23,264 nt of DNA from Desulfobacula sp. (GTDB lineage Bacteria > Desulfobacterota > Desulfobacteria > Desulfobacterales > Desulfobacteraceae): positions 1 through 23,264 of the forward strand of contig NZ_JAIOSW010000315.1 of the NCBI RefSeq assembly GCF_021107415.1, written 5' to 3'. Every line of letters starts with the position of its first letter. The first letter of the stretch is position 1. Both the position numbers and the translations under genes were made by a program. The notes under the pieces were generated by a model. That model saw nothing but the letters and a program-made list of their open reading frames with translations, searched no databases and had not been told where the DNA came from. Of the stretch, positions 14,643-21,796 are shown piece by piece.

Positions 14643-16481
14643 TTATTTTTCGATTTCCAACTCTTTTAATTTTTCCTCTCCGGGTATTCCTGTAGCCTTA
14701 TCCCACCCCACTAGATCATAATATTCATCAAGCATTTTATCAAAGGATGCCCTGTCCATCACTTCACCCTTGCTTGGCCCTTTGGTCGAGCCTTGTGTGA
14801 ACAGTCTTTCCGGCAGGGTGTCATCCTGCCTTGTAAACCCCTCTCTTGCATTGAATAGCCGGGTTAGGTTCCATGCTCTTTCGGCCACGGTCTGCAGGTC
14901 ACCTTCTGTTATTGTCCAACCGGTCACGGCTGATATGGCTTGGACATAGTCCTTCGGGGTAATGGCAAAAGAACCGAACAGACAGGCGATGATACAATCA
15001 CAGGTCGCATAAGAGAGCTGGAGTTTTCTAACCATATCGGCTTTGCCCTCATAACCATAGCGGTCTATCGGTTCGGGCAGACCCATCAGCTCGGTGCGAA
15101 GGGTATTGCCCCGGACATGGCATCCACCGCGATCTGAAAGGGCATAAGAGAGTCCCTGACCTTTCATTCCCCGGGGATCATATCCCGGAAGTTCAAGTCC
15201 TTTAATATGGATGGCAAAATCTTTGCTGCCCGCTACTTTTTTTGACATTCTTTTGGACCCCTGTGCAAGCAAAGCGCCCACTCCTTCACATTTTGCAATC
15301 TTGTGAATAAGCTCCAGCAGCACCGTTCCGTTTGTAAAACTTAAATCCATACCATCTGTCTCAGTTTTTGAGATCAATCCTTTTTCAAAACATTCCATGG
15401 CAAATCCAATGGTGACGCCGCATGAGATGGTATCCATACCGTAATCATCACAAAGATGATCTGCTGCGATGATGACGGCGGGATCACAGATACCGCAGTT
15501 TGGTCCAAGGGCGTACATGGTTTCATAGTCCGGTCCCTCAGTCATATACTCTTTATCATTTACTGATGCCTTGGAATCCCGGCTGCAGCCGATGGGGCAG
15601 GCGAAACAAGCCCTTGGCCGTGTGACGTAATTCAGGAGAGCATCCCCGCTGATCTTTTCTTTTTCTTCAAAGGTATTTTCCTGCCAGTTTTGACTCGGAA
15701 GTGTTCCGGTCTCCTGGGTCAAATCAATGGTCATGGTGGTCCCATATTTGGGGAATGCACCCCCTTTTTTGGTCATAGGATGCTCTGCTATCTGCCGGCG
15801 GCAACGCTGTATGATTTTTTTAAAGCCCGCCTCATCATCTATATGAGGTTTTAAGTTACCTCTGACAATCACGGCTTTCAGATTTTTTGAGCCCATCACG
15901 GCTCCGGCGCCGCCCCTGCCATGGGCTCTCTTTTCATTGATAATATTAGCAAATTTGACAAGGTTTTCCCCTGCCGGGCCGATGGCAGCAATACTCATCC
16001 GCTCTCCCTTTTTGGATGATACCTTTTCCCTCAACTGCTTTTCAGTTTCAGAGGTGGTAAGTCCCCAGAGATGTTCCGCCTTTTTAATTTGGATCTCACC
16101 CTCTTCAACAAGCAGGTAAGACGGTTCTCTGGCCTTACCCTTAATCGCTATAGCATCAAATCCTGCCCATTTTAATTGGGTGCCGAAAAAACCACCGGAA
16201 TAAGAATCCAGAAAAGTGCCGGTCTGGGGAGATTTAGTAATCAACCCGGATCGGGATACGGCTGGAAAATTTGTTCCCGTAAGGGGACCTGTGACAAAGA
16301 TCATTATATTATCAGGTCCCAGCGGGTCGGTGCCGGGTTTTAAGTGTTTATAAAGGAGATGGGCACCCAGACCCTTCCCCCCTATGTATTTTTTTGCAAT
16401 ACCTTCCGATAGTTCCTGAATATCGATTGACCCTTGTGTAAGATCAACCCATGCAATTTTTCCTGTGTATCCTAATAGCAT
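14643..16481 (-). CDS. Tungsten-type aldehyde:ferredoxin oxidoreductase (AOR family)
   Basis: Predicted to oxidise an aldehyde to its acid with ferredoxin as acceptor, or the reverse. The 612 residues match the family (about 600). The N-terminal domain starts GYTGKIAWVDLT and contains IGGKGLGA and GPLTGT. The [4Fe-4S] ligands are C292, C295 and C299 (CFACPIGC), the same spacing as in the Pyrococcus enzyme, plus a distant Cys in CDCIIAC (494-500). DRGGCHVRG (450-458) and the ALGPNCG segment lie in the tungstopterin region. GAGGGGG precedes the ATG by nine bases. With the iron ADH and the ligase it completes an alcohol to aldehyde to acid to acyl-CoA series. Substrate class cannot be read from sequence alone. 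Confidence 0.92.
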   Translation of the reverse strand: MLLGYTGKIAWVDLTQGSIDIQELSEGIAKKYIGGKGLGAHLLYKHLKPGTDPLGPDNIMIFVTGPLTGTNFPAVSRSGLITKSPQTGTFLDSYSGGFFGTQLKWAGFDAIAIKGKAREPSYLLVEEGEIQIKKAEHLWGLTTSETEKQLREKVSSKKGERMSIAAIGPAGENLVKFANIINEKRAHGRGGAGAVMGSKNLKAVIVRGNLKPHIDDEAGFKKIIQRCRRQIAEHPMTKKGGAFPKYGTTMTIDLTQETGTLPSQNWQENTFEEKEKISGDALLNYVTRPRACFACPIGCSRDSKASVNDKEYMTEGPDYETMYALGPNCGICDPAVIIAADHLCDDYGMDTISCGVTIGFAMECFEKGLISKTETDGMDLSFTNGTVLLELIHKIAKCEGVGALLAQGSKRMSKKVAGSKDFAIHIKGLELPGYDPRGMKGQGLSYALSDRGGCHVRGNTLRTELMGLPEPIDRYGYEGKADMVRKLQLSYATCDCIIACLFGSFAITPKDYVQAISAVTGWTITEGDLQTVAERAWNLTRLFNAREGFTRQDDTLPERLFTQGSTKGPSKGEVMDRASFDKMLDEYYDLVGWDKATGIPGEEKLKELEIEK

Positions 16482-16526
16482 ATGAAATTACCCCCTCTCT
16501 ACATTTTCACTAATTTTTGCAGCATC

Positions 16527-17864
16527 TTAAGAATAGAACATCATTTCTTTAAACCAGACCTTGCCTGCATCATTGATCGACAGACGTAGTTCCACACTGG
16601 TTGCACCATCAGGAGCCTTTGCTTCGATTTGGTCCAATGTCCAGTCACGATCACCCATATAAAAATCTCCCTTGGGAATATCTTCCATATCATAGACTTG
16701 TCCACCGTATTTATCCAAAAAACACAATTGAATTGAGCACGAACCCTTCACTCCTTCTGTTCTGATCTTGCCTGCCAGTTTGTAGCGAACTCCCGGTTTT
16801 ACGGCAATCACCTGGTGCAGATAAAGAAAACCGGTTCGATCATATTCCAGTCCGGGGCAGGGGTAAGGCTTATTTTCCTTATCCCAGATCATTTTTCCCC
16901 CTCCTTCGCTGATCAGTCTGGCCAGTTGCCAGTGAAGAGGAACATCGGTTTCATCCCGCATTTTGAAAAATCCATTTTTAAGCTTGGGCTCGACATCAAG
17001 GAGATGATAATTTCGATACACCCATCTATAATTTCCTGAACGATCCACCTCTATTATTTGGCGGTGCTGGGTGTCGGAAATCAGGACATTACCATTGGGC
17101 AGCGCCTGGAAGTCATAGAACTTGGAAAAGTAGTCTACTTTAAATTCCCATACTGTCTGTCCTTTGGGTGTTACCTCAATAATTCTGGAATTCTTGGAAT
17201 CACAAATCATTGTATTTCCATTTTCCAACCGCTTGGCAGCTCTTGGCCAGTCCAGAGTTTCCGGTTTGCCGTCGCCATATGACCAGACAATCTCCTTATC
17301 CGGCGACACTTCAAGTATTGTGTTTATATCAGAAGCGCAAATAAGCATATTCCCATTTGGCAGCATATGCCCATTGTGGGGACGGTCAATGTCTTTATCA
17401 TATACCCAGAGCACATTCCCCTGACGGTCTACTTTGAATGCTCTGTTATTGTTTCGTTCACAGATAAAAAGATTACCATCTTCCAGTTCATAGGCATCGT
17501 TGGGATAGGCAATATAGGAACCATCGGACAATTTGCCGGTACCATTATCCCAGTTGTCAGTGTTAAAAACGATCTGCTTATCGCGGTTAACCTCGATTAC
17601 CCTGTCACTGGAACTGTCAGCCAGAAGAATATTTCCGTTTTTTAATAAACGGGCAGAATGAAGAAATAGAAACCCCCCATCGTTGTCATACTGCCATACA
17701 ATATTGCCCAAGGGATCGACTTCTATCACTTCACTTCCATTTCCGCTAATATCACCGCCGTCGGCAATCAACGTGTTGCCGTTGGGTAAACGCTCAACGC
17801 TGTTTGGCCATTCGAGCATTCCCGGCGCACTTCTGGAAATAGATTTATATTCTTGTTGTATCAT
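16527..17864 (-). CDS. Six-bladed beta-propeller fused to a carbohydrate-binding-like beta-sandwich
   Basis: Residues 17-280 contain six repeats of the form LPNGN-[TMV]-LI-x-D...R-IIEVD-x-G-x-VW-x-Y, at about residues 25, 73, 126, 167, 212 and 254. This is the same blade style as in the two sulfotransferases of the cluster. The catalytic DWxHxN and HxH signatures of those enzymes are missing, so it is probably not a sulfotransferase. Residues 285-445 look like a jelly-roll of the CBM4/9 type, with LHQVIAVKPGVRYKLAGKIR and a terminal GKVWFKEMMF strand. There is no signal peptide. AGGAGA precedes the ATG. The protein may bind a sulfated or glycosylated substrate or organise enzymes; function is unknown. 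Confidence 0.75.
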   Translation of the reverse strand: MIQQEYKSISRSAPGMLEWPNSVERLPNGNTLIADGGDISGNGSEVIEVDPLGNIVWQYDNDGGFLFLHSARLLKNGNILLADSSSDRVIEVNRDKQIVFNTDNWDNGTGKLSDGSYIAYPNDAYELEDGNLFICERNNNRAFKVDRQGNVLWVYDKDIDRPHNGHMLPNGNMLICASDINTILEVSPDKEIVWSYGDGKPETLDWPRAAKRLENGNTMICDSKNSRIIEVTPKGQTVWEFKVDYFSKFYDFQALPNGNVLISDTQHRQIIEVDRSGNYRWVYRNYHLLDVEPKLKNGFFKMRDETDVPLHWQLARLISEGGGKMIWDKENKPYPCPGLEYDRTGFLYLHQVIAVKPGVRYKLAGKIRTEGVKGSCSIQLCFLDKYGGQVYDMEDIPKGDFYMGDRDWTLDQIEAKAPDGATSVELRLSINDAGKVWFKEMMFYS

Positions 17865-17945
17865 TTAGTGTTCTCCTGTTAATTAAAAGTTGATTCTGAG
17901 GAATAGATAATGAATCAATCATCAGAGACTGAAATTTCAAGCATA

Positions 17946-19064
17946 TTAACCCATTGCCTGATGTAAAAGGATTTTGTAGTCTTCGGGTGTCATCGGGCGG
18001 GGGTTGCTCGAGCTTAAATGGTCCTTGGCCGATTTTTCAGCAATATCCGGAATATGCTTTGATTCTATACCCATTTCACGCAATGTTGTTGGGAGTTCCA
18101 ATTGCTTCAATAGATCTTCGGCCCAACCATCCAGACGGCTATCTGGATCAATTCCAACTGCTTTTTTTAAATCCAGATACAATTCTCCACAATGGCTTTC
18201 ATTGTAGCGAAGAACATGGGGTAACAATATGCCATTTACTGTGCCATGATGAATGCCAAATTCACCCAGAGGGGCAGACATCGCATGCAAGGCTCCAAGC
18301 ACTTTCTGTAGACACAATCCACCTTCCAGAGCCGCCATCATCATTTCTTTGCGTGCCTCAATATCTGAACCATTTTGATACGCTTTTACCAAATTGCGAC
18401 TTGCGCGTCTGACACAATCTAGAGCAATCGCCTGTGCCGGGGGATTATAATTATTGGAAACATAAACTTCAATTCCGTGTGTCAGGGCATCCATTCCCGT
18501 TGCCGCCGTCATCTTAGGAGGCAGTCCAAGAGTTAACTCAGGATCGCAGATTACTGCACTTGCAACCATATTAAGATTGACTGCTATGGTTTTTCTTCCG
18601 TCGTCGGTGGTCATCACACAAGCCCTGCCGATTTCAGCACCTGTACCGGCAGCAGTTGGGATAGCAATATGCGGCAAGACTTTTCCAATTTTTTCAGATC
18701 CACCGGTTTGAACCCCATAATCTGAAAATTTCCCACCATGTGAGACCAATAACGCCACTGCTTTGGCCAGGTCGATTGGCGACCCTCCACCCAAAGCAAT
18801 GACCCCATCCAACTGCTTTTTTTTATAGATATCCAGACATTGACGCAAAGCTTCCTCATCCGGGTTTTCCGGTGTGCCGTCAAAGATTTCGAAATCATAA
18901 TTTCCCATAGAACCTACGATCTTATCCAGAATGCCCGCGGCACGAATACCCGCATCAGTTACCAGTAAAGGTTTTTTCATTCCCAGAAGATCTAACTCCA
19001 AAGGGAGTAATTTCACTGCACCACAGTCAAACTGTATTCTTGTTATATATTGTATCAATGCCAT
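17946..19064 (-). CDS. Iron-containing alcohol dehydrogenase
   Basis: A group III (Fe-dependent) NAD(P)-linked alcohol dehydrogenase, 372 residues from this start. GGGSPIDLAKA is the nucleotide-binding loop, IPTAAGTGAE the central motif, and DPEL...GMDALTHGIE with LHAMSAPLGEFGIHHG supplies the Asp and three His metal ligands. I prefer the ATG at 19064 because relatives typically begin MALIQY-TRIQFD; the frame is open to another ATG at 19097, which would add 11 residues. Neither has a normally spaced ribosome site: a GGAGA lies upstream, separated from the chosen ATG by a stable hairpin. It presumably oxidises an alcohol whose aldehyde goes to the AOR. Substrate is not predictable. Confidence 0.88.
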   Translation of the reverse strand: MALIQYITRIQFDCGAVKLLPLELDLLGMKKPLLVTDAGIRAAGILDKIVGSMGNYDFEIFDGTPENPDEEALRQCLDIYKKKQLDGVIALGGGSPIDLAKAVALLVSHGGKFSDYGVQTGGSEKIGKVLPHIAIPTAAGTGAEIGRACVMTTDDGRKTIAVNLNMVASAVICDPELTLGLPPKMTAATGMDALTHGIEVYVSNNYNPPAQAIALDCVRRASRNLVKAYQNGSDIEARKEMMMAALEGGLCLQKVLGALHAMSAPLGEFGIHHGTVNGILLPHVLRYNESHCGELYLDLKKAVGIDPDSRLDGWAEDLLKQLELPTTLREMGIESKHIPDIAEKSAKDHLSSSNPRPMTPEDYKILLHQAMG

Positions 19065-19076
19065 AATTTGTATTAT

Positions 19077-19090
19077 CGGGGTTTCCCCCG
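19077..19090 (-). repeat. GNRA-tetraloop hairpin before the alcohol dehydrogenase start
   Basis: On the transcribed strand CGGGG-GAAA-CCCCG forms a five-pair GC stem closed by a GAAA tetraloop. It begins right after GGAGA and ends 12 bases before the ATG at 19064. If folded, it would bring the ribosome-binding sequence close to the start codon; if the true start is 19097, it lies inside the coding region instead. Confidence 0.5.
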
Positions 19091-19130
19091 TCTCCATAAA
19101 AAAATGTTTGGTCTTAATAAAGCTGACTAT

Positions 19131-19142
19131 TTATCCGGATAA
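19131..19142. repeat. Perfect 12-base palindrome in an intergenic gap
   Basis: TTATCCGGATAA is a perfect palindrome in the 119-base gap between the CysD-like gene and the alcohol dehydrogenase gene, bordered by GAC on one side and GTC on the other. It could be a regulator site or a small RNA stem. No T run follows, and it does not resemble the operator at 13013. Confidence 0.4.
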
Positions 19143-19183
19143 GCGTCTTTGGAAAAAAACAATCATCCGTCAAAGCACTTGTG

Positions 19184-20044
19184 TTACATATAACCCAATG
19201 ACCTTAACTTCTCCATGGCCTCTTCCTTATCCTGACGGCGGCCATCCCGCTCCCCTGTGTTTTCCAGATCCTGCTCCCATGCCGGAACATTTTCCATGGC
19301 GATTTTACTGGAACTTTTGGCGCCCAATGAACGATACCCATGCTGATACAGGCTGTTGTAAGGTATTCCAATGCCTTGAGTGATATGCCAAATATCCCGT
19401 TCCGTGATATGAAGAATTGGACATACCCGGGTGTGTGCAGGGCTGAGATCTGACGCTTCATGCTCCATGAAATATTCGTCATTCACACGTGCTTCATGCT
19501 CATCCCAGCGAATTCCTTGGAACATACCCTTGATGTTTCGATCCTCAATGAATTTGTTGAACATCACTGTTTTCATCAAATGGTTGCCGGTATAGGATTC
19601 AGCTTCAAACATAAACTCATCCTCTTCATACCCGATACGTTCAAGTTCTTTTTGGTTTCGTTCATTAAGATCCTTAACCTGGACCATGGAGTTCAATTCA
19701 CTGCCGGCAGCCTTTACCACGTCTTCATTAAGATACCATACCAAGTCAAACCCCCATTTTTTTTCGTATTCCTTCATAAAATCCTCAATCTCGGTAAAGA
19801 CATCGAACTCGCTTATAGTAAAAATGGTGGGCAGCGGCAGATTATCTTCTTCACAGACTTGTCGAAGCAGCCATAGGACCAGAGTGCTGTCCTTTCCACC
19901 TGTCCATGTGGCAGCCAATTCCTCTGGCTTGAATTTAGCATAGGTGTCCCGAATCACTTGCTTTGAGTCATCTATTTTCTTGTTCAACATCTCTTTTTGT
20001 GCATCGGTAAGGTTTCCTTTAAAATCTAATTCGCTTTCAGTCAT
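19184..20044 (-). CDS. CysD/PAPS-reductase-family PP-loop ATP pyrophosphatase
   Basis: A 286-residue member of the adenosine-phosphosulfate family. The PP-loop TWTGGKDST (46-54) binds ATP. GIRWDEHEAR, VCPILHITERDIW and the GIPYNSLY to YRSLGAKS run follow the order seen in CysD, and the tail ERDGRRQDKEEAMEKLRSLGYM resembles the CysD C-terminus. The cysteine-containing ECG motif of PAPS reductases is absent, so it is more likely a nucleotidyl transferase than a reductase. CysD normally needs the GTPase CysN, which is not present here. GGAGT precedes the ATG. Lying between a sulfotransferase gene and the dehydrogenase gene, it may activate sulfate or the substrate with ATP. Other members of this broad family modify DNA or small molecules. 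Confidence 0.8.
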   Translation of the reverse strand: MTESELDFKGNLTDAQKEMLNKKIDDSKQVIRDTYAKFKPEELAATWTGGKDSTLVLWLLRQVCEEDNLPLPTIFTISEFDVFTEIEDFMKEYEKKWGFDLVWYLNEDVVKAAGSELNSMVQVKDLNERNQKELERIGYEEDEFMFEAESYTGNHLMKTVMFNKFIEDRNIKGMFQGIRWDEHEARVNDEYFMEHEASDLSPAHTRVCPILHITERDIWHITQGIGIPYNSLYQHGYRSLGAKSSSKIAMENVPAWEQDLENTGERDGRRQDKEEAMEKLRSLGYM

Positions 20045-20112
20045 TTCTGTAACTCCATTAATTTTGTTATATTGTTATTTATTAAAAATTATTTATCTCT
20101 GCATGGCCCATG

Positions 20113-21744
20113 TCATACAGAAGGATATAGACTTGATATTTTCATACCACCAAAAGTAGCCCACATGATCACATCATCATGATCTTCGATATGGGCTTCA
20201 AATACAATTTTCGGTGGAGTTGTATGTAAAAATTCACGAACACGAGTCCATTGAGGGAACTCCATTTGAGATCGCATGTCTGTAGGATCATAGGACATAT
20301 CATCTCTTCTTGCCATGCATGACCCATAAAAAACAAGTACGTTATCTGTCTTAGGCATCCAGTGAACATCACCCATGGCAAAACAGGAACAAGAATCATT
20401 GTCTGGCCCATTTTCCGAGGCCCATACCTCTCGAACTGTCATACGCTTCTCATCAACCAGATATTCAACAGCACGGCTGTAAGTTTCATGGGGCAGCATT
20501 TTACGCTTTCCATCAAAAGGTAACGCTTGAAAAATTGAGTTGTTCCATAATAATATGGTTCCTTCAGGAGTTGCCTTTGGATTGTGCATATGATATGGCC
20601 AATGAACCTTCCCCTCAGGTCTCAGTAGTTTGCTTTGCAACCAGTCAGGCCAGCCATGATGGTCGCCCAATATCCATACAATCTCGCCGGTTGATCGGTC
20701 AACTTTGATTATAGCATCCTGCATTCGCAGGCATATTAGTACCGCATCATTCTTTTCATCATAAAAAAGACCGTTGCCGTGAGTCCAGTCTGCGTGATCA
20801 GGAAAACCTCGTACCTTCCAGTAAGGTCCAAGGGTTTGATAGCCAATTCTATTAGGGTCCAGGTATTCAAAGCTGTTCCAGTTCCACACGATTGATCCGT
20901 CGCGTCGAAATTCAACGATCTCATCACACATTACATTTGTGTCAGCTTTTTCAGCCCCAGGATCAACTTCACTGGTATAAAAATTTTTAATTTTTTTAGA
21001 ATGTGCTGTCATCACAAGAAAATTGCCCGACGGCAACTCATGAGGTTGATGATGAATCGTTTGGACATCCACAGGTGTTGCGCCTTCTACCTCGCCCTGC
21101 GGCCGCTTCCCCGCATACCACTGTGCCACTTTATTACCAAGCATATCGATTTCAACAGCACAAAAATCATGTGTCAGGTAAAACAAATGACCGTTATGCA
21201 GATAATCAAAACCGGCAATGCGTGTATTCACCTGATAGTACCAGACGACATCTCCATTTAAATCAAGTCCGACAATTAACGACCAGTCCCGGCTGAATGC
21301 CCTTTGCGCTTTTGTCATCATTATTTCTCTTCCGGGCACACGTCGTCGGATTGATATCAATGTGATACCAGGCTCCATCAGCTCCGGGTGGCTGACATTA
21401 ATACTGATAGGAGGCCAGTCTCTTGGACCGCTGGGAAGTTTAGGTGTCATGTATTCTAATGTTTCGGACCACATAGTTTTATGTCCAGACTCATCTTGTA
21501 TGGCAATAAAAAATGTATGCCGCTTATTTGCTCGCATGCCAATAATCGGTAATCCGCTTTGAGGATCATATGAACCATTAAAATTTATCTCCCAATTACG
21601 GTCTCCGTCAGAAACAGTGACAATCGTGCTAACCTTTCTATCAGCTGTATAGCGCAAAACTGCAGCAAGGGGAACGCTTAGGTTCGGATTCATCGAGACC
21701 GTTGGTTTAACCTTGAACACAGGATTTTTATTATCTGTCATCAT
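20113..21744 (-). CDS. Aryl-sulfate sulfotransferase (ASST), full-length, without signal peptide
   Basis: This 543-residue protein has the N-terminal beta-sandwich of AssT (NPNLSVPLAAVLRY...VTVSDGD, residues 19-50) followed by a propeller. Catalytic-region motifs are HHQPH (231-235), DWTHGN (319-324) and YHMHN (384-388). R340 lies 18 residues after H322, the same distance as R374 from H356 in the E. coli enzyme. It is expected to move a sulfuryl group between phenolic esters by a sulfo-histidine. E. coli AssT is exported; here there is no signal peptide (MMTDNKNPVFK), implying a cytoplasmic enzyme. AAGGAAA precedes the start; ATG at 21741 is an equally good start. It is the first enzyme gene after the transporter gene. 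Confidence 0.87.
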   Translation of the reverse strand: MMTDNKNPVFKVKPTVSMNPNLSVPLAAVLRYTADRKVSTIVTVSDGDRNWEINFNGSYDPQSGLPIIGMRANKRHTFFIAIQDESGHKTMWSETLEYMTPKLPSGPRDWPPISINVSHPELMEPGITLISIRRRVPGREIMMTKAQRAFSRDWSLIVGLDLNGDVVWYYQVNTRIAGFDYLHNGHLFYLTHDFCAVEIDMLGNKVAQWYAGKRPQGEVEGATPVDVQTIHHQPHELPSGNFLVMTAHSKKIKNFYTSEVDPGAEKADTNVMCDEIVEFRRDGSIVWNWNSFEYLDPNRIGYQTLGPYWKVRGFPDHADWTHGNGLFYDEKNDAVLICLRMQDAIIKVDRSTGEIVWILGDHHGWPDWLQSKLLRPEGKVHWPYHMHNPKATPEGTILLWNNSIFQALPFDGKRKMLPHETYSRAVEYLVDEKRMTVREVWASENGPDNDSCSCFAMGDVHWMPKTDNVLVFYGSCMARRDDMSYDPTDMRSQMEFPQWTRVREFLHTTPPKIVFEAHIEDHDDVIMWATFGGMKISSLYPSV

Positions 21745-21796
21745 AATTTTTCCTTTTTAAATTTAGTCTCTATGGAATTACCTCTAAAAAATGGAC

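Noticed and set aside
20100..20114. CATGG-C-CCATG inverted repeat near the end of the ASST gene
   Set aside because: Arms of five bases at a gene end, with no T run and no second copy seen, are too weak to call.
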